Positions 8,761-17,046 of a stretch of DNA of 37,892 nt are shown here, piece by piece. A model generated the notes under the pieces. That model was given only the letters and a program-made list of their open reading frames with translations, did no database searches and was not told the origin of the DNA. The translations under genes were made by a program, and so were the position numbers. Every line of letters begins with the position of its first letter. Position 1 is the stretch's first letter. This stretch comes from Flemingiibacterium sp964430755 (GTDB taxonomy: Bacteria > Bacillota > Clostridia > Oscillospirales > CAG-272): contig CAYSFT010000019.1 of assembly GCA_964430755.1 (NCBI GenBank), positions 1 to 37,892 of the forward strand. The letters run 5' to 3'.

Positions 8761-10653
8761 TTATTTATTCAGGAGAATGATACTGTGAACATCAAGACGT
8801 TCAAGATTGATGATCGCACCGTCATCCGTCAGCTCATAAGTGAACTTCTCTCCGAGCGGCATTGTAACGCCCGTAAATTTGCCCTTCACCTTGACTGTTA
8901 CATTGTAGACCTCCGGAACCTCATCGTAAACGAGATACGTGAGTGAATGTCTGCCTTGCTGCATATTGAGCAGGTTAACGATAAGACCATCATCACACTC
9001 CTGCATGGTGAGGTCAATATTCGTGCGGCCGACTTCAATAACAGGAGCTTCAAGCTGCATGAGTATCTTTTTAAGATAATTTCTGACGGTGTAGCTTCTG
9101 CCGAGCGAATAGTGATATCCGAAATTGAACGGAACATATGCGATCTTACCCTTACCATAGTCGTCGATACGATAAGACGGCAGGATCCCGTCGCGCAGAT
9201 CGGCATTTTTGTATATAGTTCCCTCTCCGCTTATAAGATCGATCACGTCCACGGAAACCTTTGTATTGCCAAGCGCATTGTTGACCGCCGCAAAACAGCC
9301 GTCGTCGCCGAGGAGATATGCTTCATCAACAGTTACAGTCTCGCCGAACTTGGTTCCGATCATTTCGCCGAAGGCACGGCACGCCTTGCATCCGAGAAGT
9401 ACGAGCTTTCCGCCTTTCTCGGCATATGCAAGGAGCTTTTTTCTCATATCCTCGCCAATGTCATCCCATTCGGGAACGAGCATGATCTTATATTCATCAA
9501 AACGGTCAGCCTGATAATCGCAAAGAACATTGACCGTGTACTGTGCGTCAAGAGCGGCATTGAGAGAACCGACAAGCGGGATTCTTGTGTCGCCCGAAGC
9601 AAACGGCCTGCCGCCCTTTTCCCTGCAATGATAATATCCGTACTCAGAGAACAGCGCACCAACCTGTGCAATCGGTTCTTTTTCGAAAAGCATCTCACGT
9701 GCGCGAACAAACTCTGCAATCTTTGCAACACGGTCAACATTTGCACGTCTTGCGCTTCCGTCCTTGTTCTGTGTGATATAAACCTGGAAGCCACCGCCAA
9801 GAGAGAGAACACCTGCCGCCTCTTGCATGAGCTGTACTGCCGGCTTATCTGTGAAATGTGTCCATTCAAATCCCCATGCCATAAGGTCCCATGGCTTGCC
9901 GCGAAGTGCCGTACAACGCGACGCAAAACGAACGTCGTGAACACTGTCCTGAGGCGAAAGGTCGCCCGAAAGGAAGTCAACGTCAACAGTAGGCTTGTCG
10001 GGAGAGGTCGAAGTATAGAGCCAGTTACTTGTAATCTTGAAATGAGGTGCGTGCTTATGTATAGCATCAACATATTTCTGAGCGAATTTGAAGAACGCAT
10101 CACGCATTGCGATATTGTATTCGATAGGAGTAAGGTTCTCGCCCAGCACAGCCTTTGCACGGTCGGAATAATCACATTCAACCGCCCAGCAGTCTCCGTC
10201 AATCCATGCTCCGTCGATGCCGTAATCGTCTGCAAACTCCTTGAGCTGAGGAATCATACAGTCGTCAAGATATGAGCCGAAAAGAGAAATTTTTCCCGTG
10301 AGCGTTCCGTCGGCCTTACCCTGTCCCTCATCGGGATGAGCCTTAACGTATTCGTCGTCAAAAACGCCCGAATAGTGTACATAAAGCGGAACATCGTGCT
10401 TTTTCGTAACATCGCGCCAAACGCGAAGATTATCAGATTTAATAAGAGCCGCCTGCTTTCCAACCTTTGTGGGATAACTGCTGTTGCCCTCGTGTCCCTT
10501 ACTGTCACACTGAATAAAATCAGGCTTTGCGGCGAGAAGATAACGTTCGATATCCTCGATCTCTGTTCTGACACCGATCTCGTCGGTGTTTTTTGCGTGG
10601 AAGTCAAAATGCAGACCCCAGAAGCGTTTTCCCTTTTCCATTTTTATGACCAT
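8761..10653 (-). CDS. Putative glycoside hydrolase, GHL6/beta-galactosidase-like (paralogue A)
   Basis: The protein has 630 residues from the ATG at 10653; a second in-frame ATG at 10641 is possible. The N-terminal two thirds look like a (beta/alpha)8 barrel (RFWGLHFDFH, KPDFIQCDSKGHEG, SSYPTKVG). A possible catalytic acid lies in DGAWIDGDCW, and ITSNW and FLSGDLSP follow. Residues about 360-460 resemble the class-I amidotransferase-like trimerisation domain of beta-galactosidases, and the C-terminus is a small beta domain. I place it near 'hypothetical glycosyl hydrolase 6'/alpha-amylase-like proteins, without certainty. It has no signal peptide and is probably cytoplasmic. It lies downstream of an AraC gene across a hairpin-rich leader. 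Two close relatives of each other lie at 35255 and 37380. Confidence 0.7.
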   Translation of the reverse strand: MVIKMEKGKRFWGLHFDFHAKNTDEIGVRTEIEDIERYLLAAKPDFIQCDSKGHEGNSSYPTKVGKQAALIKSDNLRVWRDVTKKHDVPLYVHYSGVFDDEYVKAHPDEGQGKADGTLTGKISLFGSYLDDCMIPQLKEFADDYGIDGAWIDGDCWAVECDYSDRAKAVLGENLTPIEYNIAMRDAFFKFAQKYVDAIHKHAPHFKITSNWLYTSTSPDKPTVDVDFLSGDLSPQDSVHDVRFASRCTALRGKPWDLMAWGFEWTHFTDKPAVQLMQEAAGVLSLGGGFQVYITQNKDGSARRANVDRVAKIAEFVRAREMLFEKEPIAQVGALFSEYGYYHCREKGGRPFASGDTRIPLVGSLNAALDAQYTVNVLCDYQADRFDEYKIMLVPEWDDIGEDMRKKLLAYAEKGGKLVLLGCKACRAFGEMIGTKFGETVTVDEAYLLGDDGCFAAVNNALGNTKVSVDVIDLISGEGTIYKNADLRDGILPSYRIDDYGKGKIAYVPFNFGYHYSLGRSYTVRNYLKKILMQLEAPVIEVGRTNIDLTMQECDDGLIVNLLNMQQGRHSLTYLVYDEVPEVYNVTVKVKGKFTGVTMPLGEKFTYELTDDGAIINLERLDVHSIILLNK

Positions 10654-10654
10654 T

Positions 10655-10773
10655 GCTTTTGCGAAGCAAAAGCTTCCTTTCTGTCCTTATTGGGGCACGC
10701 TTTGCGGAGCAAAATCTCGGTCTATGACCGAGATAGAGCCACAAAAGGTAGTTTGAAAATTTGTTTTCAAACT
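10655..10773 (-). repeat. Array of four stem-loops in the leader of the GHL6-type gene
   Basis: Four inverted repeats follow each other: 10655-10673 (GCTTTTGC, loop GAA), 10701-10713 (TTTGC, loop GGA), 10714-10734 (ATCTCGGTC, loop TAT) and 10750-10773 (AGTTTGAAAA, 4-base loop). All but the second have perfect stems of 8-10 bp. On the minus strand an AGGAGG (complement 10778-10783) lies before the array, and AAAGGAAG lies inside it, just before the last hairpin and the ATG. It looks like a palindromic element inserted between the AraC gene and the hydrolase gene; a structured regulatory leader is the alternative. Confidence 0.65.
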
Positions 10774-10791
10774 TTGTGCCTCCTGAAAAAT

Positions 10792-11586
10792 TCAAGTTAT
10801 ATCATTTGATTTCCGATATTTCTTACATATATCGTTTTTTCGAAAATCGGTCGGACTGCAATTCATGCGAGAGGCAAATATGCGATTGAACGTGCGTAAG
10901 CTTCCAAAGCCGCATTCATATGCTATCTGCGTTATCGTAAGATCGGTTTGCTCAAGCAAGAGCAATGCCTTTTCCATTCTCATATTGATGAGCAGCGGCT
11001 TGAGCGGAACACCGATATAATCCTCAAAAATATGACCGAGTGCCGTTTTATTGATACCGAGTGCCGACGCAATCTGAGAGAGCGTCAACGGTTCGTTTAG
11101 TCTGTCGTAAATATATTCCATTGTCCGACGGGTGATATCCGTACCGACGGCGTTTGCGCGAGTCTGCTCCGTATTGCAGGATGTGAACGATGACATAAGT
11201 GCATAAAAAAGCGACTTTATCATGAAACCGTCTTTTCCCTCACGGTATTTCTCAAGAGCATGATACATAAATACCACCACCTCAGGCGCCGGACGAAAAC
11301 GGTAGGTTTCATAATTTTTCACCTTATACGTTTCATAAAAATCATTAGCTATTGGCAAAGAAAACATAAGAACTCTTGCCTTTGCACCTGCACGCGGAGA
11401 AAAGCCGTGCAGTCTGTAAGGGAAAATCAACATTGCATCGCCGACGCCGAGTATCTCTGTTTTTCTTTCGTACATCACGCTGACGCTTCCCTTTTCAACA
11501 AAAAGAACCTCAAGCTCAGCATTTATATGGGGGTCACAACTGATTTCATCGCAGTGTTCAATAAAGTATTCCGTATTATGCTCCAT
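10792..11586 (-). CDS. AraC-family transcriptional regulator
   Basis: The protein has 264 residues, with GAGG before the ATG. Residues 1-90 form the cupin-like sensor (INAELEVLFVEKGSVSV, FPYRLHGF). The last 100 residues contain the two HTH motifs (LTLSQIASALGINKTALGHI, ITQIAYECGFGSLRTFNRIF) and end with SPTDFRKND. It lies upstream of, and on the same strand as, the GHL6-type hydrolase gene, with the hairpin array between. It diverges from an EamA transporter gene. It probably controls both. Confidence 0.87.
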   Translation of the reverse strand: MEHNTEYFIEHCDEISCDPHINAELEVLFVEKGSVSVMYERKTEILGVGDAMLIFPYRLHGFSPRAGAKARVLMFSLPIANDFYETYKVKNYETYRFRPAPEVVVFMYHALEKYREGKDGFMIKSLFYALMSSFTSCNTEQTRANAVGTDITRRTMEYIYDRLNEPLTLSQIASALGINKTALGHIFEDYIGVPLKPLLINMRMEKALLLLEQTDLTITQIAYECGFGSLRTFNRIFASRMNCSPTDFRKNDICKKYRKSNDIT

Positions 11587-11630
11587 AATTACCTCGCCAC
11601 TGTTTTGAAATATTTTACACTTTGACTATA

Positions 11631-11659
11631 ATTATAATTTAAATGGCTTGCTTTGTCAA
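11631..11659 (-). promoter_or_regulatory. Promoter of the AraC-hydrolase operon
   Basis: On the minus strand TTGACA (11654-11659) and TATAAT (11631-11636) are spaced exactly 17 bp. On the plus strand a weaker TTGCTT (11648-11653) and TATAAT (11671-11676) may serve the divergent transporter, so the two promoters overlap. Confidence 0.78.
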
Positions 11660-11734
11660 GACAAAAATAGTATAATATAAGTCATAAAATTATATTTTTC
11701 ACAAAAAGTGAATTACTCGGCAGGAAAAATACAT

Positions 11735-12613
11735 ATGATTTCATATTTACTGATTCTACTGAAAACGGGACTTGTAAGTGTAAGCAGCGCACTCCAAAAA
11801 TCATTCCAACGAAAATTTGAAAACACAACACTCAACTTTATAAAATACAATTTGATAAATAGCGTCTTTGCGTCCTGCTTCCTTTTTACACTGAACGGAT
11901 TTCGCTTGAATGCCAACCTCCCGACATTTATATACAGTGCACTTTTCGCTGTTATTGTGGGGTTCGACCTTGTTCTTGCCATACTTGCGCTTGTAAAAAC
12001 AACCATTCCGATGGTATATATAATATCGACCGCAGGCAGTGTCATCATATCAACCTTATTTGAAGCCTTTGCTCTCGATATCATACCGTCGATAAAAGGT
12101 ATAAGCTCCGCAGGGCTCTTGCTTTTGGCAGTGGTGCTTTCATATGAAAGGACGAAGCAGAAAAAAAGCAGATACAATTTGCTTATCTATCTCTTTTTCT
12201 TCATCAACAGCGGCGCCGTAATGATCATAACAAAGCTCTTTACGCTCGACAAACGCGTATGCGACGAAAAATCCTTTTGTCTGCTCACTAACATTATTCT
12301 CGCTATAGTTTGTGCCGTTATACTCCTTGCATTCTTCTTCACAAAAAGAAGCAGCCTCAAAGAAATACTGAAGCCATTCACACCGAAGCAAACTCTCAAC
12401 ATATGCGCTCGTACAGCGCTCAGTAATCTTGATTCACTTATAGTGCTGTGGGCCGTTGCTCTCATGAGCCTGTCAGTTTTCAGCGTCGCAACCTCTGCTA
12501 TGACAATTATCAGCGCCACACTTATTTCGTTTTTTGTTTTCAAAGAGAAGATTTTGCCAAAACAGCTTGTATCGGCAGTTTTAGCAATCGCCGCAATTAT
12601 ACTCGGAATATAA
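11735..12613 (+). CDS. EamA/DMT-family transporter (second copy)
   Basis: The protein has 292 residues from the ATG at 11735, with AGGA nine bases upstream; a GTG 27 bases earlier lacks a site. It shows about ten hydrophobic helices in two halves. The final pair of helices (ATLISFFVFKEKILPKQL) has the FxxKExLxxxQ pattern typical of EamA proteins. It diverges from the AraC-GHL6-type operon and may carry the related sugar. It is only distantly similar to the transporter at 6729-7649. Confidence 0.8.
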   Translation: MISYLLILLKTGLVSVSSALQKSFQRKFENTTLNFIKYNLINSVFASCFLFTLNGFRLNANLPTFIYSALFAVIVGFDLVLAILALVKTTIPMVYIISTAGSVIISTLFEAFALDIIPSIKGISSAGLLLLAVVLSYERTKQKKSRYNLLIYLFFFINSGAVMIITKLFTLDKRVCDEKSFCLLTNIILAIVCAVILLAFFFTKRSSLKEILKPFTPKQTLNICARTALSNLDSLIVLWAVALMSLSVFSVATSAMTIISATLISFFVFKEKILPKQLVSAVLAIAAIILGI

Positions 12614-12662
12614 AGCAAAAGGAACTGCTCATATTTAACCGTGACAGTTCCCTCTGCTTTTT
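12614..12662. terminator. Terminator between convergent genes
   Basis: GGAACTG (12621-12627) pairs with CAGTTCC (12645-12651), with flanking AGCA/TGCT pairing that extends the stem. A T-run follows on the plus strand. Confidence 0.75.
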
Positions 12663-12692
12663 ATGGAAGAAATGGATTAGAAGCTGTATTAA

Positions 12693-13676
12693 TTATGCCC
12701 CGAACGAAAGCTCCTTGTCAAGAAGGAACTTGAGCGAAGCAACGCCGTCTTCGATAGTCGCATTTTCAATCTTCTCGCCTGCTGCTGCTTTTGCAGTGAA
12801 GTAAAGGAGCTCGTTATAGTAACCGCCGAGATCGGAAATGTTACCGCCTGCGTTGGTTGAACCGATATCCTTCTTCTCAAGCTTGATCTCCTCTGCACCC
12901 TTATCTGTGTAGAGCATGAACTTTCCGCCTGCATTTTCAACAACACCATTCTCGCAAACAACACGGAATGTCGCCTCAAAAGGATGCGAAGCCGGAAGAT
13001 CCCATGTACCCTCAACGCCGACGACAAAGTCATCATACTGCATGAGAGTGTTAACATAGGAGCACTTTTCACCGTTTATGTTCTGAACCGAATAAAGCTT
13101 CTTCGGCTCACCAAAAAGAGAAAGCACAAAGTCGATATCGTGGATGTGAAGGTCCTGACCTGCACCGCCGGAGAGCTCATATGTAGTGCTCCAATCGTTC
13201 CAACCCCAGTCGGGACGAGGGCTGAGACGGCGGAAGTTTGCATTGATAACCTTGCCGAGGGTGCCGGATTCAAGCATCTTCTTGAAAGCAACATACTCAT
13301 CCCAGAAACGGATAACCTGACCGATCTGTACGTTACAGCCGCACTCTTTGCTCTTCTTGAGAAGCTCGTCGGCCTCGGCAGTAGTGAGTGTTACAGGCTT
13401 TTCGAGGAAGAGATACTTAACCTTTTCCATAGCCGCAAGCGCATATTTTGCGTGCAGATATGTCGGCAGACAGATGTCGATTATGTCAACATCCGCATTT
13501 GCGATGAGATCCATACCGTCGCCGTAAAGCGTTGCATTTGTACCCTCTGCGAGAGCCACAGCCTTTTCGTTTCTGACATCAGCAAGAGCAGTAATCTCAA
13601 CGCCCTCAATATTTTTGTAGCAGTTCACGTGCATAGCGCCCATGAAGCCGCATCCGATAAGACCAATTTTTAACAT
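12693..13676 (-). CDS. Gfo/Idh/MocA-family sugar/inositol dehydrogenase
   Basis: The protein has 327 residues, which is typical of the family. It starts with a Rossmann motif (KIGLIGCGFMGAMH) and has the signature LFLEKPVT with the expected Lys. The C-terminal domain contains GGAGQDLHIHDIDFVLSLFG, including the conserved His-Asp-His. It probably oxidises a sugar or inositol with NAD(P). It begins three bases after the stop of the TIM-barrel gene upstream, and GGAGG lies inside that gene's end, so the two are translationally coupled. The pair resembles inositol/sugar-acid catabolism modules. Confidence 0.88.
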   Translation of the reverse strand: MLKIGLIGCGFMGAMHVNCYKNIEGVEITALADVRNEKAVALAEGTNATLYGDGMDLIANADVDIIDICLPTYLHAKYALAAMEKVKYLFLEKPVTLTTAEADELLKKSKECGCNVQIGQVIRFWDEYVAFKKMLESGTLGKVINANFRRLSPRPDWGWNDWSTTYELSGGAGQDLHIHDIDFVLSLFGEPKKLYSVQNINGEKCSYVNTLMQYDDFVVGVEGTWDLPASHPFEATFRVVCENGVVENAGGKFMLYTDKGAEEIKLEKKDIGSTNAGGNISDLGGYYNELLYFTAKAAAGEKIENATIEDGVASLKFLLDKELSFGA

Positions 13677-13679
13677 AAC

Positions 13680-14522
13680 TTATTTCCTCCCAAGAATTTT
13701 ATCCATCGAGCACGATGTGTTGTAAATAATTGCTTCTGTGTAATACTTGTAATTCGGGATCATCTCTGCGCTGACCCATCCGTCGTAACCGACCTCTGCG
13801 AGTGCCTTCATGACCTCGGGATAGTTAACGTCGCCTGCGAGCAGGTCAACAAAGCCGTGCAGACCGCCTGCAGCAACGCGGTAATCCTTGAAATGTACCT
13901 TCTTGATCTTGTCAGCGAGAATTCTAACCCAATGCTCCGGGAAACCGTTTGCGAGAGTGTTACCGATGTCAAGATAGCTTCCGACATAGTCGCTTCCGAG
14001 CTTATCAATGAAAGAGCGCATTTCAAGCGGCGAAGTGAGGAACTTGTTCCATACGTTCTCAAGACCGATCGAAACGCCAACCTGCTCTGCATATTCCTTT
14101 AATTCGGAAAGTGCCTCAAAGCTTCTTTCATACGATGTCTTGTAGTCAATAATTCTCTCGGGATGACCGGAGAAGTCTGCGTGAACACAGCCGGGGATAA
14201 CGAGAATTGTTTCGCAGCCGAGGAGCTTTGCGGTGTCGAGCTGACACTTAACGATGTCCTTTGCCTTCTGTCTTTCACTTGCGCAGTCAGCGTTCAGCCA
14301 GTAGCTCCAGTAAAGACCGGACGCAACGCTGTAAAGCTCGATGCCGTTGTCCTTTGCCTGGTTTGCAACCGCTAAAATGTCCTTTTCTGTCGACTCAAGC
14401 GAAAGCTCACCAACTTCGTCGAGCGCAACCTCAACGCCGTCGAAGCCCGCATCTTTTGCAAGCGCAAAATTTTCAGCGAGCGGTGCTGCCGGGAACGACC
14501 AGATGCTAATACCTTTTTTCAT
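13680..14522 (-). CDS. Sugar phosphate isomerase/epimerase-like TIM barrel (AP endonuclease 2 family)
   Basis: The protein has 280 residues from the ATG at 14522, preceded by AAGGAGG; an upstream in-frame ATG lacks a site. The fold is the xylose-isomerase-like barrel: ISIWSFPAA at the first strand, DGVEVALDE at the second, then SIGLENVWN, DIGNTLANG and KVHFKDYRV, each carrying expected metal ligands (Glu, Asp, His). Family members include IolE/IolI and 3-keto-sugar epimerases. Coupling with a Gfo/Idh/MocA gene suggests consecutive steps on one substrate. A divergent AraC gene is the probable regulator. Confidence 0.87.
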   Translation of the reverse strand: MKKGISIWSFPAAPLAENFALAKDAGFDGVEVALDEVGELSLESTEKDILAVANQAKDNGIELYSVASGLYWSYWLNADCASERQKAKDIVKCQLDTAKLLGCETILVIPGCVHADFSGHPERIIDYKTSYERSFEALSELKEYAEQVGVSIGLENVWNKFLTSPLEMRSFIDKLGSDYVGSYLDIGNTLANGFPEHWVRILADKIKKVHFKDYRVAAGGLHGFVDLLAGDVNYPEVMKALAEVGYDGWVSAEMIPNYKYYTEAIIYNTSCSMDKILGRK

Positions 14523-14534
14523 AAATATTCCTCC

Positions 14535-14577
14535 TTGCATTTTTCAAAAATATATGGTATAATAATTTTACACCATA
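14535..14577 (+). promoter_or_regulatory. Candidate AraC-gene promoter and 25-bp operator-like palindrome
   Basis: TTGCAT (14535-14540) and TATAAT (14558-14563) are spaced 17 bp on the plus strand. An imperfect 25-bp palindrome (14553-14577, arms beginning TATGGT and ending ACCATA, 10 of 12 arm positions matching) covers the -10 box. It could control both divergent transcripts. The -35 box overlaps the ribosome binding region of the opposite gene, so the promoter call is tentative. Confidence 0.5.
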
Positions 14578-14653
14578 CACACTGTGAATAACAGTCATTT
14601 TTTTACCGTATACGTTCATTTTTGTGCACAGCACGTAAAATGCGAGGATGAAT

Positions 14654-15529
14654 ATGAAACTTACATATGTTAAAACGGGACTTCCGAGCATCGTAAACAT
14701 ATCGAAAATCGTTACAATACATTATTATGAATTTGACAAAAACTTCGTCTTTATGGGAGAAAGTCACGATTTTTGGGAGATGGTTTACGTCGATAAGGGC
14801 AAGGTTCAGATAAAGTGTGACGATGAGGAAATAGTTCTCGGTCAGGGAGAGATCGTTTTCCACCGACCGGATGAATTCCATTCAATACGTGCACTTGACA
14901 GTGCGCCGAACTATTTTGTCGCATCCTTTGTCTGCAATTCTCCGGCGATGCAATATTTTGAAAAGTACCACACCATGCTCGATAAAACGCTGAAAAGCTT
15001 TATCTCATCCGTAATAAAAGAAGCCGAGCGCACATATATCATACCGAAAAACGATCCGAATCTCAAAAAGCTCGTGAAAAAGCCGGATGCACCGATCGGC
15101 GGCGAACAGCTCATCAAAACTTACCTTGAACAGCTTCTGATTTTTCTGATTCGCAGCATCACCAAAAAGGGAGAAACCAACGTGTTTCCGACAAAGGAAA
15201 GCATGGAAAACCATCTTGTCAAGGAAATAAAGGAGCAGCTCGAAAACAATTCCGAGGGCACTCTGCGCGTCAGTGATATCTGCACGTCGCTCGGTTACAG
15301 TAAAAGCTATTTAAGCCGTCTTTTCCGTGAACAAACGGGTGAAACCATCGCAAATTATTCGGTGCGCGTAAAGATAGATAAATCAAAGCAAATGATACGT
15401 GACGGCAGGCTTAATTTCACGCAGATATCCGACAAGCTTTTATTTGACAATCCGCAGTATTTTTCACGTGTTTTCAAGCGTATCACGGGAATGAGTCCGA
15501 CAGAATTTAAAAATTCGCTGGATGTATAA
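14654..15529 (+). CDS. AraC-family transcriptional regulator
   Basis: The protein has 291 residues. The ATG at 14654 lies six bases after GAGG; the ATG at 14648 is too close. A cupin sensor covers residues about 20-100 (FWEMVYVDKGKVQIK, FHRPDEFHSI) and is similar in layout to the regulator at 3821. The C-terminal 100 residues carry two HTH motifs (RVSDICTSLGYSKSYLSRLF and FTQISDKLLFDNPQYFSRVF) and end SPTEFKNSL. It is expected to regulate the divergent epimerase-dehydrogenase pair. Confidence 0.87.
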   Translation: MKLTYVKTGLPSIVNISKIVTIHYYEFDKNFVFMGESHDFWEMVYVDKGKVQIKCDDEEIVLGQGEIVFHRPDEFHSIRALDSAPNYFVASFVCNSPAMQYFEKYHTMLDKTLKSFISSVIKEAERTYIIPKNDPNLKKLVKKPDAPIGGEQLIKTYLEQLLIFLIRSITKKGETNVFPTKESMENHLVKEIKEQLENNSEGTLRVSDICTSLGYSKSYLSRLFREQTGETIANYSVRVKIDKSKQMIRDGRLNFTQISDKLLFDNPQYFSRVFKRITGMSPTEFKNSLDV

Positions 15530-15538
15530 GTATAAGAA

Positions 15539-15575
15539 AAGCAAGGCTGACATTAAGCGCAACCTTGCTTGATTT
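15539..15575. terminator. Bidirectional terminator
   Basis: AAGCAAGG (15539-15546) pairs perfectly with CCTTGCTT (15563-15570), followed by a T-rich stretch, between the AraC gene and the convergent folate transporter gene. Confidence 0.82.
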
Positions 15576-15578
15576 TTG

Positions 15579-16649
15579 TTATTTGATTTTAATTGGATAC
15601 TCAGCCTCAAGCGTCACAGGCTCACCGTTAACGGTTATATTCACTGTCGCTTTTGCAGTATATTTTCCGTCGGGAATTTCTTCAACCTCTAACCACTGCC
15701 ATACATATGAGTCCTCATTTTCGATAAGCTCGGCAGGTATAGTCGTGCCGTCCTTGTCAACGAGTACGATGTCGTACCATCCATCCTCATAAGTGATAAC
15801 GGCATCCTCGGTCTGCTTTTTCAGCGTGACCTTGACCGGCAATGGAGCTTCGACATCAAGCTTGTCGGAATCATACGTTCTGCGCTCGGTTTTAAGCGTC
15901 AGGCTGACTTCATCGGTTTTATGCGATACCGACTTCGGCTGTGTCGGCAGATAGAGCGAATAATACACGCCAACGATCAGTGCAGCAAGAACAAAGAGAA
16001 CTGCAAGCAATATATAATTTTTCTTTTTCAGCTTGATTACCGTATCCTGCACCTTGGGAATTATTTTCAGCTTAACGAGGGCAGGTATCATAGCTCCAAA
16101 GAAGAGAACGAGCAAAAGTGCTTCCACAGGGAAAAGCGCAAGATTTTTCAAAGCGCGCGGCATGGTGAAAAACTCGTATGCTTTACCGTTATAAAACACT
16201 TGGTAATATATAATGAGAAGCGTAGGATTCAAAATGAAGTTGCATACTGCAACGACGAGAAAACGGGAAATAATAATACGTGTCGCAGAGAGCTTTCTTC
16301 TCCATAAAAGCAATGCAAAAATAAATGAACCGGCAATTTCAACGAAGATAAACGGAAAGAAATACGGTCCCGTCGGGAAGAAAATACAACCGAGTGTGTC
16401 GGTTATAGCAGCCGCAATTACAGCCACAACCGGGCCAAATATCGTTGCTCCGATGGCGTTGACAAAAAATCCTATCTGAACATTCAACTCAGGTCCAACC
16501 GGAAATTGAACCGATTTCAAAACCACACGAAGTGCAATCAGAATTGCTGCCGCACAAAGGATACGAACATCGAACAACTGCATAGCGGCATCACGCCAAT
16601 ATGCCGAAGAACTGTAAAGCTGGGCACTTGATAAATCTTTTTTCTGCAT
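15579..16649 (-). CDS. folT: Folate-family ECF transporter S component with extra extracytoplasmic domain
   Basis: The protein has 356 residues. The ATG at 16649 is chosen because AAGGAGG (complement 16659-16665) lies nine bases upstream. Residues about 25-205 form six hydrophobic segments of an ECF substrate-binding subunit (RILCAAAILIALRVVLKS, GFFVNAIGATIFGPVVAVI, DTLGCIFFPTGPYFFPF). The folate assignment rests on the THF riboswitch immediately upstream plus family resemblance. Unlike ordinary S components (about 170-200 residues), it has a seventh helix (about 220-245) and then about 110 residues of beta-rich sequence predicted outside the cell. The energising ATPases and T subunit are not in the window and are presumably shared. 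Confidence 0.85.
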   Translation of the reverse strand: MQKKDLSSAQLYSSSAYWRDAAMQLFDVRILCAAAILIALRVVLKSVQFPVGPELNVQIGFFVNAIGATIFGPVVAVIAAAITDTLGCIFFPTGPYFFPFIFVEIAGSFIFALLLWRRKLSATRIIISRFLVVAVCNFILNPTLLIIYYQVFYNGKAYEFFTMPRALKNLALFPVEALLLVLFFGAMIPALVKLKIIPKVQDTVIKLKKKNYILLAVLFVLAALIVGVYYSLYLPTQPKSVSHKTDEVSLTLKTERRTYDSDKLDVEAPLPVKVTLKKQTEDAVITYEDGWYDIVLVDKDGTTIPAELIENEDSYVWQWLEVEEIPDGKYTAKATVNITVNGEPVTLEAEYPIKIK

Positions 16650-16656
16650 AAAAAAA

Positions 16657-16705
16657 TACCTCCTTAAAATGACATTCCGTATTGCCACATATAGGAGATA
16701 TCTCC
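16657..16705 (-). promoter_or_regulatory. Putative riboswitch expression platform (SD sequester)
   Basis: Just after the aptamer the minus strand has GGAGATATCTCC (complement 16694-16705). Its second half (ATATCTCC) can pair with the ribosome binding region GGAGGTAT (complement 16657-16664) with one G-U pair. It can alternatively fold on itself. This fits control of translation initiation; it is inferred from pairing only. Confidence 0.5.
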
Positions 16706-16711
16706 GTTATG

Positions 16712-16812
16712 TAACAGCGGGATGCGACCTTAGCACCGCAGGCATTACACCTTTCGTTCTCAAGACAACTCCCCGTTCATGAGACACTTTACGCGCTATA
16801 GTCTACTCTGTG
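16712..16812 (-). ncRNA. Tetrahydrofolate (THF) riboswitch
   Basis: Read on the minus strand, the conserved THF-I elements appear in order: AGAGTAGA, CGCGTAAAGTGT, TGAACGGGG-GTTG, GAACGAA, TGCGGTG and finally GCATCC-CGCT closing the outer stem. They match the pattern known upstream of folT and folE genes in Clostridia. It lies in a leader of about 185 nt before the FolT-like gene, which independently supports both calls. THF binding is expected to reduce expression. Confidence 0.9.
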
Positions 16813-16840
16813 TTTTTTACACTTTTAACAGTGTAATTTG

Positions 16841-16868
16841 ATTATACCACATAAAAAGACAAAAATCA
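16841..16868 (-). promoter_or_regulatory. Promoter of the THF riboswitch-folT transcript
   Basis: On the minus strand TTGATT (16863-16868) and TATAAT (16841-16846) are spaced 16 bp, upstream of the aptamer. Confidence 0.7.
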
Positions 16869-16982
16869 AGTCTAATTACGCATGAATTATAATTTTTATA
16901 GTGTAATAATCTGTGCAGTTTTTCACATTTCCATTATAATCGAAACTTATATCAAAAAATTTGCGTTTCAACGATTTTTCCG

Positions 16983-17011
16983 TTGACAAAACCGCCTTGC
17001 AGAGTTATAAT
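16983..17011 (+). promoter_or_regulatory. Promoter of ceramidase-like gene
   Basis: TTGACA (16983-16988) and TATAAT (17006-17011) are spaced 17 bp. The gene starts 36 bases downstream of the -10 box. Confidence 0.85.
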
Positions 17012-17046
17012 TTTACTGAAAGAATACTCCTAAGGAGAGATATATT

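Noticed and set aside
10604..10795. A 63-residue ORF across the hairpin array
   Set aside because: It runs through perfect palindromes, has no recognisable domain and ends inside the hydrolase gene; the open frame is probably accidental.
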